A stretch of DNA of 64,000 nucleotides. It comes from Kingella_B sp963529665 (GTDB lineage: Bacteria > Pseudomonadota > Gammaproteobacteria > Burkholderiales > Neisseriaceae). Each line of letters starts with the position of its first letter. Position 1 is the first letter of the stretch. Location of the stretch: the NCBI GenBank assembly GCA_963529665.1, contig CAUSAG010000002.1, positions 1-64,000 on the forward strand. The letters run 5' to 3'. A model generated the notes under the pieces. The model saw nothing but the letters and a program-made list of their open reading frames with translations, was not told the DNA's origin and did no database searches. Made by a program: the position numbers and the translations under genes. Of the stretch, positions 45,478-54,904 are shown piece after piece.

Positions 45478-46782
45478 ATGAACCCATTATTACAAGACCT
45501 ATCCAATCGCGGACTCATCGCCCAAACCACCGACATCAACGAACTCTCCAAGCTGTTAGACAGCGAAAAAATCGCGCTCTACTGCGGCTTTGACCCCACC
45601 GCCGACAGCCTACACATCGGGCATTTGCTACCCGTGTTGGTGTTGCGCCGTTTCCAAAACGCGGGGCACACGCCCGTGGCGTTGGTGGGCGGGGCAACGG
45701 GCATGATTGGCGACCCCAGCTTCAAAGCCACCGAACGCAGCCTGAACACGCCCGAAACCGTGGCGGGCTGGGTGGAAAGCATCAAAAACCAGCTCACGCC
45801 GTTTTTAAAATTTGACGGCGAAAACCCTGCCATCATGGAAAACAACGCCAATTGGTTCGGCAGCATGAACTGCTTGGACTTTCTGCGCGACATCGGCAAG
45901 CATTTTTCCGTGAACGCCATGCTGGCAAAAGAATCGGTAAAACAACGCATTGAACGCGAAGACCAAGGCATCTCGTTCACCGAATTTTCCTACGCGCTGC
46001 TGCAAGGCTACGACTTTGCCCAGCTCAACACGCGCCACAACGTGCAATTGGAAATCGGCGGTTCCGACCAATGGGGCAACATCACTTGGGGTACGGAAAC
46101 CACGCGCCGCCTAAACGGCAAAACTGTGCACGGCATGACCTTGCCGCTGGTTACCAAAGCCGATGGCACCAAATTCGGCAAAACCGAAGGCGGCGCCGTG
46201 TGGCTGGACGCGAAAAAAACATCGCCCTACCAGTTCTACCAATTCTGGCTCAAAGTGGCCGATGCCGATGTGTATAAATTCTTGAAATACTTTACTTTCT
46301 TAACTATAGAACAAATTGACGCGATTGAAGCGGCAGACAAAGCCAGCAGCGCCAAGCCCGAAGCGCAACGCATTCTCGCCGAAGAAATGACACGCTTGAT
46401 TCACGGCGAAGCCGCGCTGGAAGCCGCGCAACGCATCACGCACAGCCTGTTTTCAGGCGATGAAAGCGGCTTAACCGAGCAAGATTACGCCCAATTGGCG
46501 CTGGATGGCTTGCCTGCGCTGCACGTTGCAAATTCAGGCAGCCTGAATGTGGTGGAAGCCTTGGTGCGAGCGGGCTTGGCTAAATCCAACAAAGAAGCGC
46601 GCGGCTTTGTGCACAGCAATGCGGTGCTGATTAACGGCAGCCCTGTGGTTGCCAACAATCCCAACCACGCCGCCGAAAAGCCCGATGATTTGTATCTGCT
46701 CACCGATGAACACAAACGCTTTGGCAAATACACCATCATCAAGCGCGGCAAGCGCAACCACGCGCTGTTGGTGTGGGACTAA
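45478..46782 (+). CDS. tyrS: Tyrosyl-tRNA synthetase
   Basis: A 434-aa class I synthetase charging tRNA-Tyr. The HIGH motif is SLHIGHLLPV (about 45), the KMSKS-equivalent is KFGKTEGG (about 228), and a C-terminal S4 RNA-binding domain ends the protein (about 350-430). Start at 45478 has GGAAAA about 6 bases upstream; an in-frame ATG 18 bases earlier is less likely. A DUS inside reads GSLNV. Confidence 0.96.
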   Translation: MNPLLQDLSNRGLIAQTTDINELSKLLDSEKIALYCGFDPTADSLHIGHLLPVLVLRRFQNAGHTPVALVGGATGMIGDPSFKATERSLNTPETVAGWVESIKNQLTPFLKFDGENPAIMENNANWFGSMNCLDFLRDIGKHFSVNAMLAKESVKQRIEREDQGISFTEFSYALLQGYDFAQLNTRHNVQLEIGGSDQWGNITWGTETTRRLNGKTVHGMTLPLVTKADGTKFGKTEGGAVWLDAKKTSPYQFYQFWLKVADADVYKFLKYFTFLTIEQIDAIEAADKASSAKPEAQRILAEEMTRLIHGEAALEAAQRITHSLFSGDESGLTEQDYAQLALDGLPALHVANSGSLNVVEALVRAGLAKSNKEARGFVHSNAVLINGSPVVANNPNHAAEKPDDLYLLTDEHKRFGKYTIIKRGKRNHALLVWD

Positions 46783-46791
46783 CCAGCCAGT

Positions 46792-46817
46792 AGTCGGGTT
46801 TTGCGCCCGACTTTTTT
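46792..46817 (+). terminator. Rho-independent terminator of tyrS
   Basis: AGTCGGG (46792-46798) pairs with CCCGACT (46806-46812), followed by T5. Confidence 0.85.
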
Positions 46818-46883
46818 GTGCATTGTTTTGTAACCAAGGCAGCCTGAAAACAGCCATGCCGCATTTTCAGGCTGCCGCAATTC

Positions 46884-47486
46884 ATGTTGATTGGCTTACT
46901 GATGAAACCAACCCTATTCAAACCGCACATCATCCTAATCGCGCTCAACGCCGTTATCTTTATCCTGCAAGAAGCAGGCTTTGATTGGCGGCTAGAAGGC
47001 GCTTTATGGCAGCCTGAAAACCCCAATTACCATATCTGGCAATGGTTTACCCATATGTTTTTACACGAAAGCCTGATGCACTTGGGCTTTAATATGTTTG
47101 CGCTGGGCTCGTTTATGCCGCATTTGCTGCGTGTGTGGACGGCGAAACGCGTGTGGGCGCTGTATTTTGCATCGGGCTTGGCAGGCGCGGCGGCGTATTT
47201 GCCGTTTATGGCGAGCTACGGCTCTATGCTGGGCGCATCAGGCGCGGTGTTTGGCGTGCTGGCGGCGTTTTCGGCGGTGTATCCCAAAGCGCCGTTGTCG
47301 CTGATATTCGTCCCCGTGCCCGTGCAGGCGCGCTATTTGGTGGGCGGTTTGGTGTTATACGAAGTGTTTGCCCAGATTTCGGGCGTTTCCTTATTTGGCG
47401 ACAACATCGCCCATATGGCGCATGGCGGCGGCGCGCTGATGGGCTGGGCGTTTGCATGGCATTGGCAACGGCAAATGCAACGTTGA
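46884..47486 (+). CDS. Rhomboid family intramembrane serine protease
   Basis: A 200-aa membrane protease with six hydrophobic helices. The catalytic serine is in GASGAVFG (Ser 119) and the histidine in AHMAHGGG (His 180); WQWFTHMFLHESLMHLGFN carries the conserved rhomboid loop. It cuts membrane proteins within the bilayer. The start could also be ATG 46902; neither has a good ribosome site. A DUS near 47010 reads QPENPN. Confidence 0.88.
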   Translation: MLIGLLMKPTLFKPHIILIALNAVIFILQEAGFDWRLEGALWQPENPNYHIWQWFTHMFLHESLMHLGFNMFALGSFMPHLLRVWTAKRVWALYFASGLAGAAAYLPFMASYGSMLGASGAVFGVLAAFSAVYPKAPLSLIFVPVPVQARYLVGGLVLYEVFAQISGVSLFGDNIAHMAHGGGALMGWAFAWHWQRQMQR

Positions 47487-47495
47487 GATACTAAA

Positions 47496-47536
47496 AGGCA
47501 GCCTGAAACGAGAAAATGCCGTTTCAGGCTGCCTAC
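47496..47536. terminator. Inverted DUS pair after the rhomboid gene
   Basis: AAAGGCAGCCTGAAAC and GTTTCAGGCTGCCT face each other over a short loop. Confidence 0.55.
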
Positions 47537-47640
47537 ACCCCGCTCCATCCCCCCGCCGCCAACTGTTAGATGCTGTAAAACAGCCTGAAAACACGCTATA
47601 ATCGCCCCCGTTTTTCAGCCCATCAACAAGAGACCCCATC

Positions 47641-48270
47641 ATGAATCTCCACATCATTGACCACCCATTGGTTCGCCATAAACTCACCCTGATGCGCGAA
47701 GCCGATTGCAGCACGGGCAAATTTCGCACGCTCACCAAAGAACTCGCCCGCTTAATGACCTACGAAGCCACGCGCGATTTTGAAACCGAGCAGCACGAAA
47801 TCGACGGCTGGTGCGGCAAAATCCAAGGACACCGCATCAAAGGCAAAACCGTAACCGTTGTGCCCATTTTGCGCGCAGGCTTGGGGATGCTGGATGGCGT
47901 GTTAGACCTTATCCCTGGCGCAAAAGTGAGCGTGGTTGGCTTGCAGCGCGACGAAGAAACCTTGCAGCCCGTGTCGTATTTTGAAAAACTGGTGGATAAA
48001 ATGGACGAGCGCCCCGCGCTCATTATTGACCCCATGCTCGCCACAGGCGGCTCCATGGTTGCCACGATAGATTTGCTCAAACAAAAAGGCTGCCGCAACA
48101 TCAAAGTGCTGGTGCTGGTTGCCGCGCCCGAAGGCGTGAAGGTGGTGAACGAAGCGCATCCCGATGTGAAAATCTACACCGCCGCGCTAGATAGCCATTT
48201 AAACGAAGATGGCTACATCATCCCCGGGCTTGGCGATGCGGGCGACAAGATTTTCGGCACAAAACACTAA
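47641..48270 (+). CDS. upp: Uracil phosphoribosyltransferase
   Basis: A 209-aa pyrimidine salvage enzyme making UMP from uracil and PRPP. The PRPP loop is IDPMLATGGSM (about 131) and the uracil-binding end is GDAGDKIFGTKH. Normal length, cytoplasmic. AGAGA lies about 8 bases upstream of the ATG. Followed by a DUS pair (about 48283-48343) as likely terminator. Confidence 0.96.
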   Translation: MNLHIIDHPLVRHKLTLMREADCSTGKFRTLTKELARLMTYEATRDFETEQHEIDGWCGKIQGHRIKGKTVTVVPILRAGLGMLDGVLDLIPGAKVSVVGLQRDEETLQPVSYFEKLVDKMDERPALIIDPMLATGGSMVATIDLLKQKGCRNIKVLVLVAAPEGVKVVNEAHPDVKIYTAALDSHLNEDGYIIPGLGDAGDKIFGTKH

Positions 48271-48386
48271 GCCTTATCGCCAAAGGCAGCCTGAAAACGG
48301 CAAACTCGCTTATCCATCGCCCTACCCTGTTTTCAGGCTGCCTTACATCTCTTCAAATTCTCACCACTCAAATAAAGGAACACACC

Positions 48387-48704
48387 ATGTCATTCCAAGA
48401 AAATCTCGCCCAAATGCCCAGCATTGACCATTTAAGCGGCTTAAACGTATGCGATGCCGCAGGCAATGTTGTGCACCATATCCCAGCCGCCGAAGGCAAA
48501 TTAGGCAGCCTGAAAGTGTATAACGCGCTGGCTGCCGAATTTAACGGCGAGCTAAACCGCTATTCCGCCGAGCAAGGCTTGGCGTGGTTTGACGAACACG
48601 TTTTAGACGCGCAAAAAAACGCAGGCAAACATCCCAATATTGACCTGTTGTTTAAAGTGCAAGATGAAAATTTGGAATACACGCTTAAAACCGTAAACAA
48701 ATAA
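48387..48704 (+). CDS. DUF2322 family protein
   Basis: A 105-aa soluble protein starting MSFQENLAQMPSIDHLSGL with AAGGAA upstream. It resembles the small DUF2322 family of betaproteobacteria; function unknown. The DUS near 48504 encodes GSLKV inside the protein. Stands alone between DUS pairs. Confidence 0.65.
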   Translation: MSFQENLAQMPSIDHLSGLNVCDAAGNVVHHIPAAEGKLGSLKVYNALAAEFNGELNRYSAEQGLAWFDEHVLDAQKNAGKHPNIDLLFKVQDENLEYTLKTVNK

Positions 48705-48777
48705 TCCCCAAAGGCAGCCTGAAAACAGTTTTCCGAGCTTAATCTTGCTGCCGATTTCATCATCTCAACCACAACAC

Positions 48778-48797
48778 GGGCGGATTTTTATCCGCCC
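48778..48797. terminator. Hairpin downstream of the DUF2322 gene
   Basis: GGGCGGAT and ATCCGCCC pair around TTTT. A strong stem but no T run afterwards. Confidence 0.45.
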
Positions 48798-48865
48798 TTG
48801 CCACAACCGCCCACCATGCCCACCAAGGCAGCCTGAAACCCCATCCACCACACAGAAAGCGCCCT

Positions 48866-49831
48866 ATGGACATTCTCTTCATCGCCGACCCGCTCGCCAG
48901 CTTCAAAACCTACAAAGACACCACCTACGCCATGATGCGCGAAGCCGCCAAACGCGGGCACAACATCTTCCACACCCTTGCTGCGCAATTGAGCGTGCAA
49001 AACGGCAAAGTCATCGCTCAAGCCAACCGCATCCTGCTTTTGGGCGCGCAAGACGACCATTCAGAATGGCAACCATGGTTTCGCACATCCGAGCCGCAAA
49101 GCATGGATTTAACCGCATTTGGCGCCGTTATCATGCGCACCGATCCGCCGTTTAACCAGCAATATTTATACGCCACCCAGCTGCTCACCCTTGCCGAACA
49201 ACAAGGCGCGCGCGTGTTCAACAGCGGCCAAGCCATGCGCGACTACAACGAAAAACTCGCCATCTTGAACCATCCGCAATTCATCTCGCCCACCATCGTA
49301 ACCACCCGTGCCGCCGATGTGCGCCAATTCCTCGCCCAACACGGCGACATCATCGTCAAACCGCTAGACGGCATGGGCGGCATGGGCATTTTCAGGCTGC
49401 GTCAAGACGACCCCAACATCGGCAGCATTTTAGAAACCCTGATGCAGCTAGACAGCCGCACCATCATGGCGCAACGCTACATCCCCGCCATCGTGCACGG
49501 CGACAAACGCATCCTTATCATCGACGGCGAAGTCATCCCCTATGCCCTTGCCCGCATTCCGCAAAACGGCGAAACGCGTGGCAACCTTGCCGCAGGCGGG
49601 CGCGGCGTGGCGCAAGAATTATCCGAGCGCGACTGCGAAATCGCCCAAACGCTTGCCCCGCAGCTCAAAGCGCACGGCATCTTGTTGGCAGGGCTAGACG
49701 TTATCGGCGACTGTCTCACCGAAATCAACGTAACCAGCCCCACAGGCTTCCAAGAAATTATGAAGCAAAAAGATTTTGACGTCGCTGCCCAGTTTGTGGA
49801 CGCGGTGGAACGCAACGCAAAGGCAGCCTGA
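48866..49831 (+). CDS. gshB: Glutathione synthase
   Basis: A 321-aa ATP-grasp ligase joining gamma-glutamylcysteine and glycine. MDILFIADPLASFKTYKDTT at the start, the ATP-grasp loop DGMGGMGIFR (about 169) and INVTSPTGFQE at the end fit the family. Its stop TGA lies inside a DUS, and the next gene's ATG is two bases on. It supplies glutathione for the transposon-borne gss. Confidence 0.95.
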   Translation: MDILFIADPLASFKTYKDTTYAMMREAAKRGHNIFHTLAAQLSVQNGKVIAQANRILLLGAQDDHSEWQPWFRTSEPQSMDLTAFGAVIMRTDPPFNQQYLYATQLLTLAEQQGARVFNSGQAMRDYNEKLAILNHPQFISPTIVTTRAADVRQFLAQHGDIIVKPLDGMGGMGIFRLRQDDPNIGSILETLMQLDSRTIMAQRYIPAIVHGDKRILIIDGEVIPYALARIPQNGETRGNLAAGGRGVAQELSERDCEIAQTLAPQLKAHGILLAGLDVIGDCLTEINVTSPTGFQEIMKQKDFDVAAQFVDAVERNAKAA

Positions 49832-49833
49832 AA

Positions 49834-50094
49834 ATGGATTACTTCGCCCCCGATTATCTCGCCCGCCTGCGCCAATACCCCATTGAGCAAACCCTGCTCG
49901 GCAGCGGCGATAGCAGCGATCAAATATTGCTGCGCATTGGTACGCCTGAAACCGCATTGCCGCTACCGAGCGACACCGATTTTCCCAACGACGACGGTGA
50001 AGCATGGCTCAAACAAGCCTTCGGCATCGCCAACGCCACGATAGACCATTCCGCCTTCCACGGCACATGGCTGATTATTAGCATATATTATTGA
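49834..50094 (+). CDS. Hypothetical protein between gshB and thyA
   Basis: An 86-aa soluble acidic protein starting MDYFAPDYLARLRQYPIEQT. It begins two bases after gshB, through a DUS that provides the gshB stop, and ends two bases before the thyA start, so all three are probably co-transcribed. No family recognised; the end (WLIISIYY) is hydrophobic. Confidence 0.55.
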   Translation: MDYFAPDYLARLRQYPIEQTLLGSGDSSDQILLRIGTPETALPLPSDTDFPNDDGEAWLKQAFGIANATIDHSAFHGTWLIISIYY

Positions 50095-50096
50095 TT

Positions 50097-50891
50097 ATGA
50101 AACAGTATTTAGACCTACTCCAACACATCCTAGACAACGGCACCAACAAATCCGACCGCACAGGCACAGGCACGCGCTCCGTGTTTGGCTACCAAATGCG
50201 CTTCAATCTTGCCGACGGCTTTCCCGTACTCACCACCAAAAAGCTGCATCTCAAATCCATTATCCACGAGCTATTGTGGTTTTTATCGGGCGACACCAAC
50301 ATCCGCTATCTCAAAGAAAACGGCGTGCGCATTTGGGACGAATGGGCAGATGAAAACGGCGATCTTGGGCGCGTGTATGGCGCGCAATGGCGCAGCTGGC
50401 GCGGCGCGGGCGGCGAAACCGTTGACCAAATCCGCAATCTTGTCGCGCAAATCAAAAGCAATCCCGACAGCCGCCGCCTAATCGTATCCGCATGGAATCC
50501 CGCCGAAGTGGACAGCATGGCGCTGCCCCCTTGCCACGCCCTATTCCAGTTTTACGTTGCCGATGGCAAGCTATCCTGCCAGCTTTACCAACGCAGCGCC
50601 GATGTTTTCCTTGGCGTGCCGTTTAACATCGCCAGCTATGCCCTGCTCACCATGATGCTCGCCCAAGTTTGCGGCTTGCAACCAGGCGAATTTGTGCACA
50701 CGCTGGGCGATGCGCATTTGTATAACAACCATTTTGAACAAGCGCATTTGCAGCTCACCCGCGAGCCACGCGCCCTGCCCACCATGCGCATCAACCCCGA
50801 TGTGCGCGATATTTTTGCGTTTAAATTTGATGATTTTGAATTGCTGAATTACGACCCGCATCCGCATATTAAGGCGCAAGTGTCGGTGTAA
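50097..50891 (+). CDS. thyA: Thymidylate synthase
   Basis: A 264-aa enzyme converting dUMP to dTMP with methylene-tetrahydrofolate. Catalytic cysteine in LPPCHALFQFY (about residue 146), RRLIVSAWNP and QRSADVFLGVPFNIASYA for substrate binding, and the typical end HIKAQVSV. Length matches E. coli ThyA. Start at 50097; an in-frame ATG six bases earlier is possible. Confidence 0.97.
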   Translation: MKQYLDLLQHILDNGTNKSDRTGTGTRSVFGYQMRFNLADGFPVLTTKKLHLKSIIHELLWFLSGDTNIRYLKENGVRIWDEWADENGDLGRVYGAQWRSWRGAGGETVDQIRNLVAQIKSNPDSRRLIVSAWNPAEVDSMALPPCHALFQFYVADGKLSCQLYQRSADVFLGVPFNIASYALLTMMLAQVCGLQPGEFVHTLGDAHLYNNHFEQAHLQLTREPRALPTMRINPDVRDIFAFKFDDFELLNYDPHPHIKAQVSV

Positions 50892-50907
50892 TCGCCCCGC
50901 GCAACCC

Positions 50908-50953
50908 AAAGGCAGCCTGAAACAACGTTTGATAACCGTTTCAGGCTGCCTTT
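50908..50953. terminator. Inverted DUS pair after thyA
   Basis: Arms 50908-50923 and 50938-50953 pair over 16 bases and the right arm runs into TTTT. Confidence 0.7.
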
Positions 50954-51492
50954 TAGCATGATTAACACCAGTACACGGCTTGTCAGCAAGCCGTAGGAGC
51001 GCGTGGACAGTTTTCAGGCTGCATCAACCATCGCACCCGCGTTTAAGCATCGGGTGGGCGTTTTCAGGCTACCTTAACGTATATAGGGTGGGTAACTCGT
51101 TTGCCCACCACTGGTGGATGGCTTTAACGTTTTGGTGGGCAAGTAAATTGCCCCCCTACCATTTGGCGTTTTCAGGCTGCCCCAATCATCCCAAAGGCAG
51201 CCTGAAAATGGCGCATCGGCGGCTCGCCGACATTTTGGCTGATGATACAACCCCACCTTGTTTCATCCGCAATTTGGCGACGAGCCGTCGCCGCTCCATC
51301 TGCTACTTGGTTTCCCACGCGTAGTCAGTAGGTCGGGCATTCATGCCCGACAAACATTGACCTATTTATTTCATGTGCGCCACAACTAAAAACGTCGGGC
51401 ATAAATGCCCGACCTACTTAGCTACTTGGTTTTCAGGCTGCCCTAATCATCCCCAAAGGCAGCCTGAAACGTATTTCTCTATACACAAACCA
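50954..51492. repeat. Cluster of dispersed palindromic repeats, no gene seen
   Basis: Contains, in order: a CGGCTTG...CAAGCCG hairpin (about 50976), repeat B (51085-51168: GTGGGTAAC...TTGCCCACC and GGTGGGCAA), repeat A (51209-51299), two GTCGGGCAT...ATGCCCGAC hairpins (about 51332-51351 and 51394-51413), and DUS copies. One DUS at about 51063 has the variant TTCAGGCTACCT. Confidence 0.7.
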
Positions 51493-53121
51493 TCACCGAT
51501 ATTCCGCCGTCCAGCGAATCGCATCAATCGCTGCGCCAATATCGGCAACGGGTTCGCGGTTCAGCCCTTGCTCCAATGCGCATTGCGCCACGGCACGCGC
51601 CACGGTTTGCGAAAACTCGGTTAATTGCGCAACAGGGGGCAGCACCGCCGCGCCGGCAACATCGGGGTTCACCAAGCCGCTTAATGAATGGGCGGCGCGG
51701 GAAATCATTTCATCGCTCACGCGCCGTGCGTTGGCGGCGAGTACGCCCAAGCCCAAGCCGGGGTAAATCAGCGCGTTGTTGGCTTGCCCGATGGTGTAGT
51801 GCACGCCGTTGAAGAACACGGGGTCAGCGGGGATGCCTGTTGCCACAAGGGCTTTGCCTTGCGACCATGCGATGAGGTCGGCGGCGGTGGCTTCGGCGAG
51901 CTTGGTGGGGTTGCTCAATGGGAAGATGATGGGGCGCGCGGTGTGCGCGGTCATGGTTTCCACAATTTCTCGGGTGAAGGTGTTGGGGCAGGTGGATGTG
52001 CCCACCAAGATGGTGGGCTTGATGGTTTTGACCACGGCGGCAAGGTTGGTAAGCTCGGCGGCGTTGGTAAATTCGCTGCGGCGGCGGGCGAATGGGCGTT
52101 GCTCGGGGGTTAAGTCGTTCATGTCGTCAAACAGCAAGCCTTGTTTGTCCACCAAATAGAAGCGGGCGCGGGCTTCGTGTTCGGACAGCCCTTGGTTGAG
52201 CATTTCGGTGTACACGCGATAGGCGATGCCGCAGCCTGCTGTGCCTGCGCCAAAGCAAACGTAGGTTTGGTCGGCGAGTTTTTCTTTGCTGATGGCGAGT
52301 GCGCCTAAAATGCCCGCCAGCGTGATGATGCCTGTGCCTTGAATGTCATCGTTGAAGGTGGCAATGCGGTCTTGATAGGTGTGCAGCACGTTGGCGGCGT
52401 TGCTGCGCCCGAAGTCTTCCCAATGCAAATAGGGTTGATGGAACACGCGCTCGGCGGCGTTCACAAAGGCATCAACAAATTGGTAATAGGCTTCGCCGCG
52501 CAGGCGTTTTTGGCGGTTGCCCAGATAGAGCGGGTTGTCTAGCAGGGCTTGGCGGTCGGTGCCGACATCTAGCACTACGGGCAGCACGCTTTCGGGGGGT
52601 ATGCCTGCGGCGGCGGTGTAAACCATGAGTTTGCCAACGGCGATGTCTACGCCGTTGCAGCCCCAATCGCCGATGCCTAAGATGCCTTCGGCATCGGTGG
52701 CAACAATCAGGCGGATTTTGCGCCCGTCGGCGGCGCGGGTGAGAATGTCGGCGATGTGGTCTTGATTGTCGGGCGAGAGATAGACGGCGTTTTGTGGATT
52801 GATGAATAATTCGCTATATTGTTCAATGCTTTGTGCGATAACGGGGTCGTACACGATGGGCATCATTTCTACGATGTGTTGCCCGAATAGGTGGTAGAAC
52901 AGGGTGCGGTTGGTGTTGAAGATTTCCATTAGGAATTGGCGTTTTTCTAGCAGGCTGGGCTTTTGGTTGTAGTGGGCGTAGGCTTGTTGGGATTGTTCGT
53001 CTAGGGTTTGCACGGCGTGGGGCAGCAAGCCTGTTAGCCCGAGACGTTGGCGTTCTTGGTGGGTGAAGGCGGTACCTTTGTTGAGAAAGGGGTTGTTTAG
53101 GATTTCGTAGGCGGATTTCAT
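51493..53121 (-). CDS. maeA: NAD-dependent malic enzyme
   Basis: A 542-aa oxidative decarboxylase turning malate into pyruvate and CO2. Malate/metal motifs VATDAEGILGIGDWG (about 160) and FNDDIQGTG (about 262) and the Rossmann GAGTAGCGIA (about 296) are in place. The length and sequence fit the SfcA/MaeA group. It faces thyA (convergent) across a repeat cluster. Confidence 0.93.
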   Translation of the reverse strand: MKSAYEILNNPFLNKGTAFTHQERQRLGLTGLLPHAVQTLDEQSQQAYAHYNQKPSLLEKRQFLMEIFNTNRTLFYHLFGQHIVEMMPIVYDPVIAQSIEQYSELFINPQNAVYLSPDNQDHIADILTRAADGRKIRLIVATDAEGILGIGDWGCNGVDIAVGKLMVYTAAAGIPPESVLPVVLDVGTDRQALLDNPLYLGNRQKRLRGEAYYQFVDAFVNAAERVFHQPYLHWEDFGRSNAANVLHTYQDRIATFNDDIQGTGIITLAGILGALAISKEKLADQTYVCFGAGTAGCGIAYRVYTEMLNQGLSEHEARARFYLVDKQGLLFDDMNDLTPEQRPFARRRSEFTNAAELTNLAAVVKTIKPTILVGTSTCPNTFTREIVETMTAHTARPIIFPLSNPTKLAEATAADLIAWSQGKALVATGIPADPVFFNGVHYTIGQANNALIYPGLGLGVLAANARRVSDEMISRAAHSLSGLVNPDVAGAAVLPPVAQLTEFSQTVARAVAQCALEQGLNREPVADIGAAIDAIRWTAEYR

Positions 53122-53746
53122 GGGACGCTCCTTGCGTTGTGGTGAGAATGTGCCGATTGGCGCGGGGATTATAGCGGAGATTGGGCGGGGGAATGTTAAG
53201 GGGGGCTGAAAACAAGCAAATGGTTTTCAGGCTGCCTTTTATCGTTGCGTATTTAAATGCGTAGGGTGGGCAACTGGTTTGCCCACCATTGACGGATAGT
53301 TTTAACGTTTTGGTGGGCAAGTGAATTGCGCACCCTACCATTTGGTGTTTTCAGGCTGCCTAAACCACAACAGGCAGCCTGAAAATGGCGCGTCGGCAGT
53401 TCGCCGACATTTTGGCTGATGATGCAACATTGCTCTATTTCATCCACCATTTGGCGACGAGCCGTCGCCGCTCCATCGGCTGCTTGGTTTTCCGTGCGTG
53501 TTTGTCGGGCATCAATGCCCGACCTACTTTGCTATAAATTGAACGCGGGCGCAGATGTTGGGCAGCCTGAAAACTGTCCCCGCGCTCCTACGGCTTGCTT
53601 GCAAGCCGTGCGCTGGCTATGGGGGTGATGGGCTATTTGGAGTTTCAGGCTGCTTTTATTGTGTTTGGATGTTTAAAGGCAGCCTGAAACGGGTAAACGG
53701 TTTTCAGGCTGCCTTTGGTTTGGCGGGGTTGGGTTAAAAGCGGGGG
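53122..53746. repeat. Cluster of dispersed palindromic repeats, no gene seen
   Basis: Same order of elements as 50954-51492: repeat B (53261-53347), repeat A (53385-53476), a GTCGGGCAT...ATGCCCGAC hairpin (about 53504-53523), a GGCTTGC...GCAAGCC hairpin (about 53592-53609) and several DUS. The two clusters flank maeA. Confidence 0.7.
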
Positions 53747-54661
53747 CTAGGTCAAATTGCCATTTTCAGGCTGCCATGCGGGGGGAAGTTGGGCGACGTT
53801 GAGCGCGGTTAGGATTTCGCGTTCTACAAGGCGCACGAGTGAATCCAGCGGTAGGTTGTTGTCTTGTCGCCCGAATGGGTCTTCTAACTGCCCGCTGAGC
53901 ATATCCAGCCCGAGAAACATATACACCAGCCATGCCACCATCAGCGGTGTCCACAAGCCGAGCGCGGCTTCTAAGCCAAAGGGCAGCATAATGCAAAAGC
54001 TGTGGATGGCGCGGTGCAGCAGCACGGAGTAGGCAAAGGGCACAGGGGTGCTGGCGATGCGATCGCACCCTGCTTGTATCATGCCGAGTGTGTTGAGATG
54101 GGTGGTGAGATGGGTGTAGGTGATGTCGCTGATTTCTTGCTGGCGGTGCGCTTGGATCAGGTCGTATTGGATGCGTTCTAGAGCGTATTGCGGTGGGTTG
54201 ATGTGGGTGGCGAAGGCTTCAATTTGGTCGGCTTGCATTTGCCCGTATTCCAAGAACAGCTCGGGGTGGGCGGTTTGGTAGCGCAGGCGGTCGCGCAGCA
54301 GATGGGTGAACACGATAACTTGGCGCAACACCAGCTCGCGGCGGGCGTTGGGCAGAATTTGGCTTTCGCGGATTAGGTGGCGCTGGGTGGCGATAAGCTG
54401 CCCCCAGAGTTTGCGCCCTTCCCACCATCGGTCGTAGCTGGCGTTGTTGCGAAAGCCGAGAAATAGGGAGAGGACGATGCCGAAGATGGTGAAGCCGACC
54501 ACGGGCGGGGTGGGCAGGTGAAACCAATGGTTGTGCGCGCCGATGCCCAGCAAGAGCGACACGCTCGACAGCAGCAGCATGGCGGGCAGGACTTTGGGGA
54601 AGATGGTGCCGCGCCATGCGAACAGCAGGGCGAGGGTGTTGGTTTTTTTGCGGATAATCAT
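53747..54661 (-). CDS. Bestrophin-family chloride/anion channel protein
   Basis: A 304-aa membrane protein of the bestrophin/YneE family: MIIRKKTNTLALLFAWRGTI, then helices near 25-45, 46-66 and 210-250, with SYDRWWEGRKLWG typical of the family. Probably an inner-membrane ion channel. Its first 39 codons and the bases in front of them are repeated at 55395-55525, upstream of an inserted gene. Confidence 0.88.
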   Translation of the reverse strand: MIIRKKTNTLALLFAWRGTIFPKVLPAMLLLSSVSLLLGIGAHNHWFHLPTPPVVGFTIFGIVLSLFLGFRNNASYDRWWEGRKLWGQLIATQRHLIRESQILPNARRELVLRQVIVFTHLLRDRLRYQTAHPELFLEYGQMQADQIEAFATHINPPQYALERIQYDLIQAHRQQEISDITYTHLTTHLNTLGMIQAGCDRIASTPVPFAYSVLLHRAIHSFCIMLPFGLEAALGLWTPLMVAWLVYMFLGLDMLSGQLEDPFGRQDNNLPLDSLVRLVEREILTALNVAQLPPAWQPENGNLT

Positions 54662-54673
54662 GGTGGTTTGTGA
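54543..54673. repeat. Bestrophin 5' end, direct repeat copy 1
   Basis: The bestrophin start region; bases from about 54543 to 54673 are the same as about 55395-55525 apart from the edges. Confidence 0.8.
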
Positions 54674-54904
54674 AGTGTGGGGATGGGTTTTGGTTTTATT
54701 GAGGCAGCCTGAAAATTAAATTGTGAGCTGCTGATGTGCTGTTTTGAGTTTCAGGCTGCCTTTGGGATAACGGTATCAAATCAAACGGCGTGCGCAGCGA
54801 GGCTGCACACCCTACGCGCTTTCTCCGGCAGCCGAACAGGTCGATTCTGATGCCATCAGCAGACGGGACGGGATGCAGGATCTGAATTGGTCGCCATTCA
54901 TTGC

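Noticed and set aside
51060..51072. TTCAGGCTACCT as an Eikenella-dialect DUS
   Set aside because: Its complement AGGTAGCCTGAA is not the Eikenella spelling AGGCTACCTGAA; it is a one-base variant of the host DUS.
53585..53612. tRNA-like hairpin near GGCTTGCTTGCAAGCC
   Set aside because: Only one stem; no cloverleaf, no T-loop or acceptor consensus. It is a dispersed repeat.
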